Numbered from the stretch's first letter, positions 11,987-25,040 are shown. The stretch: DNA of 64,000 bases from Rhizophagus irregularis (GCF_026210795.1 NC_089429.1:806001-870000); one strand, 5' to 3'. The notes: generated by a model not told the origin, from the letters alone. Translations and numbers: made by a program.

Positions 11987-12708
11987 TATATAATCTCCAG
12001 ATTTTTGAATAAATAAATGGTTTAGTTAAATTAATAATTTATTGAGTAAAATTAAGTATCAAAAGAATAATAAATTAATAATAAATGAAATAAATGAAAT
12101 GAATAGTTTCTAATACATTTAATTGTTCAAATATTTTTCCTCATTTTCATTTGAGAATTGAAATGACATGCATCGATTTTAAAAAATAATAATTTTGTAA
12201 ATATTAATATTTTATCTCTTTATTTAATAATAAATGTTAACTAATTACAAAAAAATTTAAAAAATAAAAAATTTAACCGAAAAACAAAAACTTTTGCTTA
12301 AAGCTATTATTAATAAAAAAAATATTTTTGGAACTTCACCTATATATAAGAATTTCTGGGTTTCTAACTGATCTTTATGATAATAACTTGTGAGAATGTG
12401 AGATAATTAAATAATCAGTAATGATCTATAAATAGAAATAAAAAGGTTATCCTATGATCACTCAGATAAATGAGGTATTGAATTACTAGGCTAATATCAG
12501 AACGCTCATCCACGCTTACTCAGGCATATATACCAGATTTCATCTAGACTCACAAAGAATCCCGACAAATAAATATATTTGGAAAACCTTAGACATATAT
12601 ATACGTGAGCAGACCCATGAACTAAATCGTAAAAAAGCCTTCATTGCAATTAAAGCTCAATTGAACACAATAACTCACCTAATATCAGGGATAATGAAAA
12701 AATTTCAT

Positions 12709-12763
12709 TAGGTATAAGGTGGTATCCAGGTATAAGGTGGTATCCAAGTATAAGGTGGTATCC
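12709..12763. repeat. Tandem repeat, about 19 bp x 3
   Basis: The unit AGGTATAAGGTGGTATCC repeats three times with one or two changes. It lies inside the hAT-like element. Confidence 0.8.
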
Positions 12764-12892
12764 TATCACCTGAAAACATAAATATACCTTATAAATATTT
12801 ATCAGCTAGAAAGATGCTTCTATAAAGGTCCAAAACTACTCCTATTTATAAGAAATTTTTACATTATACTTAATATAAATTTTACTATACTT

Positions 12893-13225
12893 ATATTTTA
12901 CAATAAGACAAACCCTTATTACTAATTTTCCATTATATTAATATAATAACTATAATGAGTCATAACTATTAACAATAAAATAAACAATTACAAACCCTGA
13001 TTAATAATTTTTCATTACTATATTAATTATTCAATAAAATAACTTATAATGAGTCATAACTATTAATATTTACAATGAGATAAATAATTACACGCCCTGA
13101 TTACTAATTTTCCATTATATTCTTTTGTCAATAAAATAACTTATAATGAGTCATAACTATTAATATTTACAATAAGATGAATAATTACAAACCCTGATTA
13201 CTAATTTTCCATTATATTCTTTACT
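12893..13225. repeat. Tandem repeat, about 95 bp x 3.4
   Basis: The word GAGTCATAACTATTA recurs at 12957, 13051 and 13148, and TACTAATTTTCCATTATATT recurs with it, giving a period of 94-97 bp. Inside the hAT-like element. Confidence 0.75.
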
Positions 13226-13769
13226 TAATTATTAATTATTAAAATAAAACTATATTAATATTTAATAATGTCTAACTTTATAGTTTATAGAATATTATTC
13301 ATTATTTTACATTTGGTAAATTGATCTTTAGTTACCAATTTTTACAATGAAATGATTTGTAATGAGTTGTAGTAATTATATTGTATTATTTCATTTACAC
13401 TTGATCACTATAAAATTTTGGATATATATTTTAACACATTTTCTGTGCTACAATATTTACTATGACTTGCTATGCCCAAATTCATTAATATGTCATATTT
13501 CTTTTGATTTATTGTTTATTAAATTATATTATAGTTCTTCCTTGGTCATTTGAATGTAATTTTGGCCAGCATTATAATTTTTGCCTAAACTACATTCATT
13601 ATTTTTTATTATAGTCACATGATTATTTATGTGATAAATATTAGCCAATCAAAATCAAACGATTTAATGATTAAATGACAAATGATTATGAAAAATTTCA
13701 TAAATCATTTAAATAATGGTCAAATGGCCAGGTTATTTCCGAACACTGATAGATTATGGTGTCGTTTGG

Positions 13770-15271
13770 CCCTATAAAAAAATTGGATACGTTTTTTATA
13801 AAGTTTTTATACGATTTTTTTTCCTTAGAAATAACGTATCATAATAGGATACGGAAAAATGCACAATTCCGTATCACTAAAAATATGGTTTGGATACGGA
13901 ATTTGCACGGAATTCATATGGAATTTACATGATTTGATCACTGATTTTATCACGAAATTTATACGATTTGGTCACTGAATTTACTATTTGTATTACAGTT
14001 TACTATAATTATATTTATATAAATCTAATTTTACTTTATTAAATTAAATAAAAAATAAAAAATAAACAAAATACAGAAAATTCCCTCCTTATTAAGGCCA
14101 CCTATTGCAACCAAAATTATCTATAAGTTCAGGTTCATTTGGAGTCAAACAACCTAAAAAAAAACAAAAAAGAACGTCTAACTTAATTGGAAACAAAACC
14201 CCCCCTTCATATAGTATCTGCAATCGTCCAAGTCACCAAAGGTCAGCGTTCCTACAAAAAAAGAAAGAGAACTCCAGAATGTCTGACCTACATAAATGAA
14301 AAGAATTATGAAGCATCTGATGAAAAAAAAACCAAAACAACAAAATAAATCCAAAACTGACCTACAAAAAAAGAAGACTCTGAAGCAACAAAACTGAAAC
14401 AACCTACAAAAAGAAAAGAATCTGAACCCAATTTACAAAAAAAAAAAAAGAAAATTTGAACTGACCTAAAAAAAGAAAAAAATCCTGAACAATCCTACAA
14501 AAAGGAAAGGACTCCCAAACTGATCTACAAAAAAACTGAATCTTCTCACAAAAAAAAATCTGCTGGCCTATGAAATAAAAAAAGGGATAAATATAAATAA
14601 AAAAGAAAGGGGAATAAAGAATAAATCAAAAAAAAATATTTTTTTAAAAAGAGGGTAACGAAGTTAGGAGAGTTAAGAAAAAATTTTTTTTTTAAAAGGA
14701 GGACGTCAAAGTTAGAAAAATAAAAAATTTTTTATAAAGAGGAAATAGAAATAGGAAGAAGAAAATTTTTAGAAGAGTGGGAATAAAAGAATAAAATCAA
14801 AAAAATTTTTTTTTTTAAGGGAGTAATGAAAAAAAATTTTTTTTTTAAAGGAGAGTGATGAAAAAGAAAAATTTTTAAAGTGAGGTACGAAAAAAAAAAT
14901 TATTTTTTAAAAGGGGGGTGACGAAAAAAGAGAAGGAAAGGAAAGACAGAAAGGAAGATCGGAAGATCAAACTCATCAAAGTAAGGGTTTATATAAAAAA
15001 ACAAAAAACGTATCATAACAAAACAATAAACAATCACGTGATCTCGTGTTATGATACGAGATTTTTGTAAAATTATTTTCTAAAAATATTAAGTTTAAAA
15101 ATTCCGTATACATTCCGTATGATTAATTTTTTCCGTATACATTAGTTTTTTTAAAAAATGTTCAAAAATGAATTGCTTATTAAATATACGGAATTTGTAT
15201 ACGGAATCTATAGAAACGTACATAAAATGTATACAAAACGTATCCTTTCCGTATACATATTTCTTATAGGG
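13770..15271. mobile_element. 1.5-kb element, CCCTATAA ends, TSD TGG
   Basis: Begins CCCTATAAAAAAATTGGATA and ends ATATTTCTTATAGGG, with longer subterminal inverted similarity rich in ATACGGAA and TATACGT words. TGG at 13767-13769 and 15272-15274 is the target duplication; joining across it restores the F-box sequence exactly. No transposase is visible; the middle is a purine-rich low-complexity tract. Superfamily not assignable by eye: a 3-bp duplication is seen in CACTA and PIF/Harbinger groups, but the ends do not match their usual start. Confidence 0.82.
14330..14970. repeat. Purine-rich low-complexity tract
   Basis: Imprecise repeats built on CTACAAAAAAAGAA and CTGAAC, then on GGAAAAAAATTTTTTTT. 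It forms the core of the 1.5-kb element. No coding potential. Confidence 0.6.
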
Positions 15272-16540
15272 TGGCTATTCAATTATGGAAGATCCATTTT
15301 CACTTCAGCTCAAAATTATCGTTGTATTAAACCTTTTATGCTTTTTAATGAATATGGCAAAATAAAATTAAATGAATATGGAACTAATAATAATTTATTC
15401 CATCAAATACGTTATTTAATTATCCTAGTTTTATTAAATACTTAAATATAAATAAAATTTGTTTGGCCATTATAAAAGTCTATTTTAAGATGTTTCACAA
15501 TTCGTATATATATTGATCATCTAAATGTATTGATTGATATTTCAGCAAAAAAATACGACGATAAGCTAAGAAATTTAGTTTACAGGTCATTATTTGAAGT
15601 GATCATTGAAAATGAAGGAAATTTACATTCTTTTGAAGGTGTATCAGATACGATTTATAATGATAAATATTTTAATGATAATATGGACTCCAAACCTTAC
15701 AGAAATTTAACACTCCACATTATATATATGTAATACTTCATATCAAAATATTATTACATTTTTAAAATTTTTATATTCTAATTGCAATTCAATCTCATCG
15801 ATTGGTTTTTTTTGGATTTTCTATCTATGATAACAGTAATGATTCATTAATTGAAAAATATTTATCACAAATAATTATTTTACAGTGCAACATAATCTTG
15901 AAAGAATTTTATTTGAATTTAGTGATTATAAGTTATATTTACGTTCTGTATTATTTTGTGTACAAATATGTAAAACCACTTTTATCATTAAAAAAATTCT
16001 ATTGTTTAAATACTTTAATTACAACAATATTTTGAAAATATTGTTGTATTTAAAGTATAATTAGTATTTTACAAGAGATTTTTGATCAATTGAATGTTTT
16101 AGAATCTATTCACATTCTTTATTGTTATTCCGTAAATTCTGATTTTTGTTCAACAAATTATTAAGGTTAAAATAAACCTTTTAAATTGAGGTCTTTATTT
16201 ATGAAAGAAATATTACATAATAAATCGATTACAATTTCTATTACAAAAACATGACGATTATTTAAAAAATTTTGGATTTGGAATTATGGGTAACGAATAT
16301 AATGAACGAAAACAACAATTATATGAATTTATTATAAAAAGATTAGATATTTTGATTAAGGTATACCTGATGATAAGAATATTTATCTATTCATTGAAAT
16401 AGTAATCTAATTATCTTACTATTGAAGTGAATTTTTATGACCGTATTACTGATTTTGAAAGAATTAAGTTCAATTTTATTACAAAAATTAGGACAAGTTC
16501 TTCCTTTTAAATTAGAATTTTTATGTTTAACTCCTGCATA

Positions 16541-18131
16541 TAACATATAAGTGTAACGTAAGACTTTACATATTACAATTATTACATGGGGTAGGGCTTA
16601 CATAATAAATGTCACTTCCCTAATGTACAGTACGTGATTTTTATCATTACAACAATCAAATTTAAAAAACTGCAGCAAACCATACATAAATATATATATT
16701 TGAAATGCTTCGCCTAATTTACCTTCGAGCATTTATGGCAAGTCTATAGATAGTTTAAGAGCAAAGTTACGTTCAGATATTTCACGTTTTAAATATTAGT
16801 TTAGAAATTTGGGTTTGAAAAACCCCACATTTTTGTAAATAGTATTTTCTTTTTAAGAAGGAATAGCAAACCATTTTTAAATTTTTGAAAAAAATGAACG
16901 TAAAATAATTCTTAAGAATAGTTTTCATCCAAAAGAAAGAAGATAAATTAATATGAGTTTTATTAATAATAAAATGATTATAAAAAAAGAATTCGATCAA
17001 TTTTAAATATAGTGTAACAAAATATTTTGATCGCATAAAAATTTATTAAATACTTTTGATTTAATTAGTCACTGTGACTCGTTACATTCGGTAAAACTTA
17101 GGATAGGATAAAAAGTATATCATTAGATTTATTACTCGGATTGTAATACGAGATTTAGTTTAAGTAGACGATTTTTTAACTATTAAACTGAATCGCAACA
17201 CAATTGTCATGTTCATTATCTTAGTAAGTAAAAAAATTATGTTTAAAAAATAAACTATTTGAAACTTTGGGATAAATATTATGTATTAAAATATGTGTTC
17301 GCATGAAGGGTATCAAAAAAAATATTAGTGATCGCCGAAATCATTGACTCACGGTTCACGAATTAAAGTGTGAATATATTATTTGGATACGTGAAACAAT
17401 AGTGTAATTATCTGGTGATATTATATAAATCAAAGAAGAAAGAAGTATGATTAATTTTTACTGTGAATTTATTTTGAGTATCCAAAGAAAAAAACTTAAG
17501 AGTAGTTGCTGAGTTAATTGTACATGTTTTGTAAGTTGTCTCGTGATATTTTGATTAACGATCGTTGTTGAGCTTTCATTTACATTGAATTTCGCGTTTA
17601 TAAACTATTCTTTCCTTTAATACTTTCCTTTAAAACTAGTTTCTAAAATAAAACTTATTAAAATATTTATCTAGTTGAATGATATCCACATGCCATATAT
17701 GATGAAAATGATAATAAACCCAGTGGTGTTGACAATGAACCTGAAATGAAATGTTTAGGAAGAAGCTTTGGATATAAGAAAAAGGAATAAGAAAACAATG
17801 CTCTATTTGTAACTCATAGTATCACGATTCATAAATTGTTCTGAAAAGAATATAAAGTAGTATGATGATAAAGAAAATGCTTATCTTAAAGAATATTGAT
17901 ACGAGGGTACATAATATTATTATTGTATTACAGTATTAAGGTTAGGGTTAGGATATTTGATTTATGGGTTAGGTAAAAGTATATAAATGAGGAAATTTGG
18001 ACAATGAAAAAATTTAAAATTTATAATCGTCATAATCCAAAATGATCAGAAATCATGTGATAAATGACCAATGCGTAATCATTAATCAGCTGATCTGCTG
18101 TGTCCAATAACGGAACTGACAATTCCGAAAC
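16541..18131. other. Intergenic; coding-like scrap and telomere-like word
   Basis: No gene supported. At about 17697-17790 a 30-codon frame reads YDENDNKPSGVDNEPEMKCL before a stop, possibly a dead exon. At 17940-17952 the sequence GGTTAGGGTTAGG equals two telomere-type units, too short to be an array. Confidence 0.35.
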
Positions 18132-18139
18132 TTTATAAA
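18132..18139 (+). promoter_or_regulatory. TATA-like box of F-box gene 4
   Basis: CCGAAACTTTATAAAAGTA resembles CCGAAAATTTATAAATTTA before gene 1. The box ends 53 nt before the ATG at 18192. Confidence 0.45.
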
Positions 18140-18191
18140 AGTACTTTGTTTGAAATTTTACATAGGATATCTCCCCTTTCTTCTTTACAAT

Positions 18192-19784
18192 ATGGTATAC
18201 TCAAAAATATTTTCAGATCTTCCTGAATTAACAAGTGAAATTATTCAATACTTTCAGAATGATTTTTCAACGTTACATTCGTGTGTTTTGGTTAATAGAT
18301 TATGGTGTCGTTTATCAATTCCATTATTGTGGGAGAACCCATTTTTAAAGAAAATTGTTGGAAACCATCACTTTATTAACTTTTACTTAAGTAAATTAAA
18401 TGAAGATGACAAATTAAAATTGAAAGAACATGGAATCATAATTCCTTCGAGTACACTTTTTAATTATTCTAGTTTTATTAAATGTTTAAATAACCAATAC
18501 ATTTATTCTTCTATTTTTCACTACGCAAAAATTTTAAATTTTTACAAAGATAAAAAATTATTAAATTTTATTTACCTGTCATTGATCAAAATATTTATTG
18601 AAAATGAAGCTAATTTACATACCTTTGAAATTTCTCAGAGGTACTATATTAATAACGAAACTTTATTTCCATTAATCCTAGAATATCCAAAATTCATTTG
18701 TAATATTAAAAACCTAATGATTAATTTTGGCGGATTAAATAATAATAATTTGTTATTACTTTTAAAATGTTTTTATCTTAATTGTAGTTCAATTTCATCA
18801 TTAGATTTTAATTTTTATCGTAAGAAACATGATGATGATATATCTAAAGTAATTGAATCACAAAAAAATCTCCAAAAAATTTCTTTTAGTTATGGTGTTA
18901 ATCCTTTAAAAATTTTAACAATTTCTAATTGTTTAAATACCTTAAAAATAATCATATTTTATAAACTTAATTTAAAAAATATTAATTTTAATGAAGTATT
19001 TGAACAATTAAATGTTTTAGAATCTATACATATTCTTTATTGTTTTAATTTAAATTCTACAATTATTCAACAAATTATTAATCTAACCAAACCATTTAAA
19101 CTAAAATCTTTATTTATAGAACATAATTCTTTATTACAAATTAAGTCATTAGAATTATTGTTACAAAAGTCTGGTAATTACTTAGAAAATATTGGATTTG
19201 AATCATCAATAGATTATAAATTAAAACTAAAATTATTTAAATTGGCCAAAATTTATTGTGTTAATATCAAATTTCTAGAAATGTTTGGATTTGATGTCCT
19301 TAATGTTTTTTTAGGAATTGATTTAATTAAAAATGTTCAACAAAATCTCAATTATCTTTCTATCAATTGTTCAGAAAATATGCATGGGCAACAAACTTTT
19401 GATGATAAAATTAGTTCAATTATATTACAAAATTTAGGACAGGTTCTTCCTTATAGATTAGAATATTTAAGTTTGTTTCTTAAATTTAATATAAATGATT
19501 TGAAAATATTCTTTAAGAATTCTCAAAATATTTTTATTAAGAAATTGTTAATCGGAAATAAGGTGTATCTAAATAGTGAAGACTTTTTAGCTTGTATTAA
19601 GAAATATATTATGAAAGAAAAAAGAGTCTCATATTTAGCTATGGATAATGGTCCTGATGGATATGGATGGGAGTTTAAATTAAAAGATGAAGTAGAAGAG
19701 TTTAAATCTTATGGTATTCAAGTTATGTTTCATGATAATTTATATATTAGATTTCATAATTTAAAGAATGAATTATTATATTAA
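18192..19784 (+). CDS. F-box/leucine-rich protein 4
   Basis: An uninterrupted frame of 530 residues beginning MVYSKIFSDLPELTSEIIQY. The F-box fills the first 50 residues (VLVNRLWCRLSIPLLW), followed by the family's leucine/asparagine-rich repeat region and a conserved tail (FIKKLLIGNK, then IKKYIMKEKRVSYLAM). It is more diverged from gene 1 than gene 2 is: shorter by about 20 residues, with a distinct middle. Likely role: substrate receptor of an SCF ubiquitin ligase, partner unknown. The start is the conserved M-x-x-SKIF methionine; upstream codons in frame have no ATG. No intron is needed. Confidence 0.88.
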   Translation: MVYSKIFSDLPELTSEIIQYFQNDFSTLHSCVLVNRLWCRLSIPLLWENPFLKKIVGNHHFINFYLSKLNEDDKLKLKEHGIIIPSSTLFNYSSFIKCLNNQYIYSSIFHYAKILNFYKDKKLLNFIYLSLIKIFIENEANLHTFEISQRYYINNETLFPLILEYPKFICNIKNLMINFGGLNNNNLLLLLKCFYLNCSSISSLDFNFYRKKHDDDISKVIESQKNLQKISFSYGVNPLKILTISNCLNTLKIIIFYKLNLKNINFNEVFEQLNVLESIHILYCFNLNSTIIQQIINLTKPFKLKSLFIEHNSLLQIKSLELLLQKSGNYLENIGFESSIDYKLKLKLFKLAKIYCVNIKFLEMFGFDVLNVFLGIDLIKNVQQNLNYLSINCSENMHGQQTFDDKISSIILQNLGQVLPYRLEYLSLFLKFNINDLKIFFKNSQNIFIKKLLIGNKVYLNSEDFLACIKKYIMKEKRVSYLAMDNGPDGYGWEFKLKDEVEEFKSYGIQVMFHDNLYIRFHNLKNELLY

Positions 19785-22442
19785 TTATTAATTTTTATGA
19801 TTATTAAATAAATTTGTTTTACAAGATTTTAATGGCTTATTATTGCGTGGGATGATTGAAAGTAAAATGAGTAAATAAAAAGAGTTTGAAATGAAAACAA
19901 TAAAATTAATTCTAATATAAATTGTACAAGAATAAATTAAACAAACTAATTATTTGAAATTCAAGTATATTGTAAACATTGTTATGAAGTTTTACATTTT
20001 AATCTCCAAATTGTTCACACCTACTTTATTAGTTATATTAATTCTTATATTTTTTGTAAAATTAATAACTAGACATCATATTTATTTAAACTTGCCCAAA
20101 GATTATTATCAAATTTCTTCCGAATGAGTAGAACCAACTTTGACCAACAAATCTATGTTACCAAAACTTCAATAATGTCCTAATTCAGTAATTATAAAAT
20201 TTTTAATTTTCAATCTTAGTTTATAGATATACCGATTTATTTTTTTTTCCATTAATTATTACGCAATTTGGCTGTCTAATATTTAAGAATCGTTTCATTT
20301 TAAATCATTACTACGCACATTTGATCATGTAAGATCACTTTTCTCGCTACCTTCTTCATTTCGTTCATATTCTTTTATATGTCCTTTTTATCTTCAAATC
20401 TAACTGTCTAGGTAGATAGGGTAATGCTTTTTGGTATTTTGACGAAGCAGCATGATGTTGTGCATGGGTGGGAGCATAGCATATTTAGTTATTTACTTCG
20501 TAAGCCTGTGGGTACCAGCTTTGCTGCAGTCTCATAGTAGGGTTATAGTACTTTGTCATTATCATTTTATAATAATGAAAAATAGTAAGATTTTCGAAAT
20601 GTAATAATATTATTTTGCTTTTTGTATGAATTATCTTTTTTTTAAAAAATACATAATGAGTTTTTGTTAGAATATAACTAATGAGACAAGTCATATCAAC
20701 TCATTAAATAAATTTTAAGGATTCATACAATTTCTAAGAGTTCAAAACTATATATAAATTTTAGTATAAAAGTTATTAAATTATTAAATGTTTTACAATA
20801 AAACTATTTTATGTTTAAGGCAGTTTTAATTTCATTCAAAATAAAATTTGCATTACTTTACATATAGCCAATTTTTTAAATTAAGATTTTACATTCAAAT
20901 TACCAATTTAATACATGAGAGTGATGGATATACAGTATATTAGCTAAAATTAATTAGTTATATGATTTTAATTTTTTTATTAACATGAAAATCGGAATAA
21001 ATTTCTTGCTACAAAATTGTCAATAACTTAACATCATGTACATAAGCGAGATGGATAAATTTGTATTCATTTGAAAGAGGAAATCAATACCTAGTATCCA
21101 ATGAATTCAAAATCGCATGAATTAAATCACTAATTACTGAATAATTATGTTGTTCAATTCTGATTAAGATCCAGGTATTATAAATGGCATAAAATTCATA
21201 ATTCTAGTAGAAAAAGGCTAATTTTGGTCATATATCTTACAAAGTATTCATAGTTACTATTCAATTTAAAAAATTTAATAAGACCTTGGATACTGTATGC
21301 AGTGGCAAATGGTTATAGGAATTCTTTATTAAAAAAAAAAGTTCTGTGGGCAATTACATTTTAAAGTTGCCAAAAGAAATCATCATTATTATGACTTTTT
21401 ACTGGATAACAACTGTAAAAAAAGTAGAATTACTTATCAAAATATTTTATTTTAATAATAATAAGAATAAGAATATTATTAATCATTTTATAATCTATTA
21501 CTCTTTTATTAATAATAGTAAATTTAAATAATGTTATACTGTATTACTGTATACAATATTCATACCATATAATATAATACATACAGTAGTATAAGTGATA
21601 GCTCCCCATGGAAACTTGCCTCTTGTTAAATATAAAAATAATTACATCTTTTTTCATTTATTTATTTTTTGATCTAAGATTAAATCTCGTTATGCAAATT
21701 ATTAGTTTGAATTTTTATTTATTAATTAATATAATACAATAAATCAATAAAAATATAATATTCATGTTAAATATATAAAGTACTCAAATTTTATTAATTT
21801 ATTAGATATTAATACTAAAAAAATAATTGTGAAAAAAAAAAAAATTACATGAGATATATATTTTTTTTAATTGCCTTAATTCCTTACTAAAGTTATATGT
21901 TTTTGCCAGAATGTTTATGAATTTTTGGCTGGTGATACTAAAATAAAAAACTAAAAAATACAAAAGGATTAGTATGATGGCAACCATATAAACCCTATGA
22001 GAAAGTACTATCATGCAAGAGAGCAAGGTGCATAGAGGTACCTCATACAGTCACGAGCTATAGTTGTAAAATATCTACACTATATAAATAATTAATAACT
22101 GATAACTAAATCCAAATATCCAATAAATAAATAAAATCTTCATTAAATAAATCTAAAAATCTACACTGTATAAAATAAATCTAACCAAATCTAATAATTA
22201 AATAAAATCAACACTAAATACCCTATTTCCTATAAAATAAATTAAAAATCTAAATCCAATAAATAACTAAAATAACTTCACTGAACACTGCCACAATGTT
22301 CATCATAAAACAACTATAGAACCTCAGTTTCTCTCAGGCTACAGCTGGTCATTAGCAAAATATAATTTTGCCTAGCAAACAGAGCCATGTACACATGAAT
22401 TCCTTTCTCTTGTAAGAACATAAAATGATACTTACCAAACCC
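19785..22442. other. Gene-poor region
   Basis: No supported gene. A 40-codon open stretch at about 20412-20535 reads LTKQHDVVHGWEHSIFSYLL but has no start or splice context, so I do not call it. The rest is A+T-rich with scattered short open frames that look random. Confidence 0.4.
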
Positions 22443-22575
22443 AGAAGAACCAAAAAAAGAAGTGAAATCCCAAAAAAAGAGATTACCAACCCAAAGAGAG
22501 AAGAAGTAAAGTCCCAAAGAAAAGATTACCAACCCAAAGAAAGAAGAAGTAAAGTCCTAAAGAAAAGAGAGGAGC
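22443..22575. repeat. Tandem repeat, about 43 bp x 3
   Basis: GATTACCAACCCAAAG recurs at 22481 and 22524, with a variant before and after, joined by AAGTAAAGTCCCAAAGAAAA. Purine-rich and non-coding. Confidence 0.7.
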
Positions 22576-23525
22576 CCAAAGAAAGAGAGAAATTCCAATA
22601 GCAATAAATTTTTGCGTGATTGGATTTTATCCCTTTTTCTCATCAAGTTAATATAATTAATTAGTAATTTTGATGTAATATGAATAATATATTTTTCATA
22701 ATTATGACTCAAATAGTATCATAATTTACATAACAAAATGATCTGATATAATGACTTTAGATATGATTCATAGATATACTGCATTATTGTTGAGTGTTTT
22801 TGTCAGGTTAAATCTGAAAGTATAAAGAAATAGATTTTTTTTCGTTTTGAAAATAAAATAATTGTGAGAAAAAAAAATATAATAACGTTATAACGTCAAC
22901 GCGATTGATTAGTCATGACTCAATGTAAGTCATTAATGGCGCAGTTTGTTATTGTGTTAATCAAATACAAACAACTAGGGTATAGGTATAGTGTAGTTAA
23001 TACTGGCCGGAGTTAGACAATATTGACTTAGACTTCAGTATATATAAAATCAGTAAATAAGAATTGTGTATATTTCTCTCCAATATTCATCAGTTGTTAA
23101 ACAAACGAAAAATTGAAGAATACTAATAATCGGTATTGTAACAATTGGAAGGAAATGGTGTTTCATCTACCACGCTGGTCTCACCACTTGAGAAATCTGA
23201 AAGTGAAAATATGGAAAATGTTAAAAAGGTAGCTACTTATGTTGCGTGATTGTTGCAATTTCAAGTTGAAGAATTAAAGAGACAAAGTGTTTTACAAAGT
23301 AAAATGGCGTTTCTATACTAATGCCTACGGAACTAGTGTTTTGCTCGTCTAAATTATCTATATTAACACAATATCCCAGCATTAACTCTAATCTGATTTC
23401 ATTTGTCCTTGCATGATTGCGTGTTTTTTTGGGGGGGATTCGTCCGCTGTGATTAGAAATACCAATAAGATATAAAATCCCAAATTCAATTTTCATATTC
23501 TTTACTAATAATGTTTTTTACTTAA
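22576..23525. other. Possible retroelement scrap
   Basis: A TATATATAAAA-type box near 23040, a pyrimidine-rich leader and a short charged frame (VEELKRQSVLQSKMAF at about 23258-23305) could be the remains of an LTR-retrotransposon start. No long terminal repeat pair or pol domain is visible, so this stays a guess. Confidence 0.2.
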
Positions 23526-23641
23526 ATCACCGGGGTGGTCATCACCGTTGGCCAGAATTATCAATTTTTACCGGCACTATATTCTTTAATGCTGGTCAAT
23601 CGTCATAATTTCAGTCATCAGTGATCATCACCCTCGGTGAT
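23526..23641. mobile_element. Short MITE, ATCACCGGGGTG type (copy A)
   Basis: Imperfect inverted ends ATCACCGGGGTG and CACCCTCGGTGAT with GTGATCATCAC inside. The copy at 42001-42115 is the same 115-bp element in opposite orientation, sharing AATTATCAATTTTTACCGGC and TTAATGCTGGTC. No clear target duplication. Confidence 0.75.
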
Positions 23642-24913
23642 AATTAGAAAAATTCTTTTTAATAACCTTATTTAAAATAAATAATGCAAATTTGATGATA
23701 CTTCCAGGAATATTCATCTATATCAGGAACTTTCTACGTTTTTAAATCTTAATGCTGTAATTATCACGCTCGATAAATCCTCAACGATTATGGAATTTAG
23801 ACGATTTCCATCATTCGGACAATAATAGTTGACATTCTATTTCAATATTCACATTAAACTATCAAGACTTTTTAGACGCTATTGTAACATCATAAGAAAA
23901 TGAGGCGACATCACTCCATTCATGTCAGAAATTTAGGAAAGGAGTCATCCTTAGCTTCTACTTTACAAAGTTTAATGTGGATGACCACGTGATTCAAGGG
24001 TGCTGTAATTTGTGAAGTGCCATTATTGCTTCATCAACTTTGGATGAATAAGGTGTAATGTATTTTTTTTGGGTTAGTAAGTTATTAAAAGAGGAAGTGT
24101 ATGATTAATTTTCGTGTGTTTGTAAAATTTGCGGAAAATTATTATGTATTTTTTTATGAAAATGGGCTATATAATATACTCAACCTGTTAGATTAAAAAT
24201 TATGTCAAGGTGTGCTTGATTTGAGAGCTTTTGAGTTATCTGATTATTTCTTTTCGTGTTCATCATATCTTAATGTGCGATATTGCGGTGGGAGGAAATA
24301 ATGACAAGGATTAGTAGAAGTCGAAAAAGAAAATGTAGCAATTGGATCATTGGTGTTGATCGAGAAATCAGCTTATCATCTAACTGTAATAAGTAATATT
24401 TACTTTAATAAAAACATTTGTAATATTACAGCCTCACAGGCGTTCTTAAATGAAGAACGAAAGGAACGACGAGTGTTACTTCACACGTGATATAGTGGAT
24501 GAAGTTACTCCAGCCAGGAGAAATAGTAAATGAATATTTTTTACGACACGTGATTATTTTCGTTGATCACAGTTTTCATAGTAAAAAAAACGAGATCAAA
24601 ATTTATTAAGTTTCAATTTGAATTATCATTATTATATTATATCATTAACAAACATTAGAGATTGGTAAATTACGAGATATTTCTACCATTTTTTTTCAAA
24701 ATTGAAATTTCATTTGAAATCATTATTCCTATTTAAAAAATAAGTCATTATATAAAGAATTATGTAAAAAAAAAAGTTAATATAAAAAAAAATAATTAAT
24801 TAAACATAATATGCAAAAAAAAATTCTCTATCTCTATCTCTCTATCTTTGTAAGCAAAGGTAGAGTATGAAATTTCAATATAAAAAAGTCATCATCATTT
24901 ATGAAAAACCTAC
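23642..24913. other. Gene-free stretch
   Basis: Slightly richer in G+C than average between 23700 and 24080, where short coding-like runs appear, but no frame exceeds about 35 codons without a stop. Three CACGTG words occur here. Confidence 0.35.
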
Positions 24914-25040
24914 ATTACTAACAAGAGAAGATTCAAGAAGTGGTTGTGTATGTCCTTCTTTACAATTATCAAATGTAAAAGAATTATTAAGAGTTTCAAC
25001 TAATTCAAGACCAACACACCCAGTGATTTGAAGTAAAAAA
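24914..25040 (-). pseudogene. Orphan exon-like fragment
   Basis: On the minus strand a stretch bounded by a TTTTTTAG acceptor and a GTAGGT donor reads LQITGCVGLELVETLNNSF and then FDNCKEGHTQPLLESSLVSN without a stop. Codon use looks coding. No neighbouring exon can be joined, so it is probably a stranded piece of a dead gene. Family not recognised. Confidence 0.35.

Larger units (their letters stand above)
11110..13748. mobile_element. hAT-like element, 2.6 kb, TSD ATAGATTA
   Basis: The left end CAGTGTTCAGAAAATGAC and the right end, read inward, CAGTGTTCGGAAATAACC form imperfect terminal inverted repeats. A perfect 8-bp target duplication ATAGATTA flanks it (11102-11109 and 13749-13756), within the F-box codons for NRL. 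CAGTG-type ends and 8-bp duplications are diagnostic of hAT transposons. I see no transposase: the longest open frame is about 60 codons. The interior holds a nested foldback element (11461-11986) and two tandem repeats, so it is non-autonomous or gutted. Confidence 0.88.
11056..16530 (+). pseudogene. F-box/leucine-rich pseudogene 3, split by transposons
   Basis: Pieces of an F-box gene occur in order: 11056-11109 (through VNRL), 13749-13769 (RLWCRLA) and 15272-16530 (AIQLW, LNEYG, ENEGNLHSFE, VLESIHILY and LGQVLPFKLEFLCL). Two transposons separate the first three pieces: a 2.6-kb hAT-like element and, 20 bases further, a 1.5-kb element with CCCTATAA ends. Removing both restores the F-box reading CGT-TTG-GCT-ATT, which shows the insertions were clean. 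The third piece also has many frameshifts and stops, and the last leucine-rich part is absent after 16530. The start of the F-box is replaced by a kinase fragment. Confidence 0.85.

Noticed and set aside
17940-17952. Interstitial telomere
   Set aside because: Only two TTAGGG units; within chance or a repair scar.
20412-20535. Exon-like frame LTKQHDVVHGWEHS
   Set aside because: No splice sites, start or neighbours; could be random or part of an unknown dead element.
22980-23310. LTR retrotransposon start
   Set aside because: A TATA-like box and a charged frame are present, but there is no second LTR, primer-binding site or pol domain; kept only as a note on the region.
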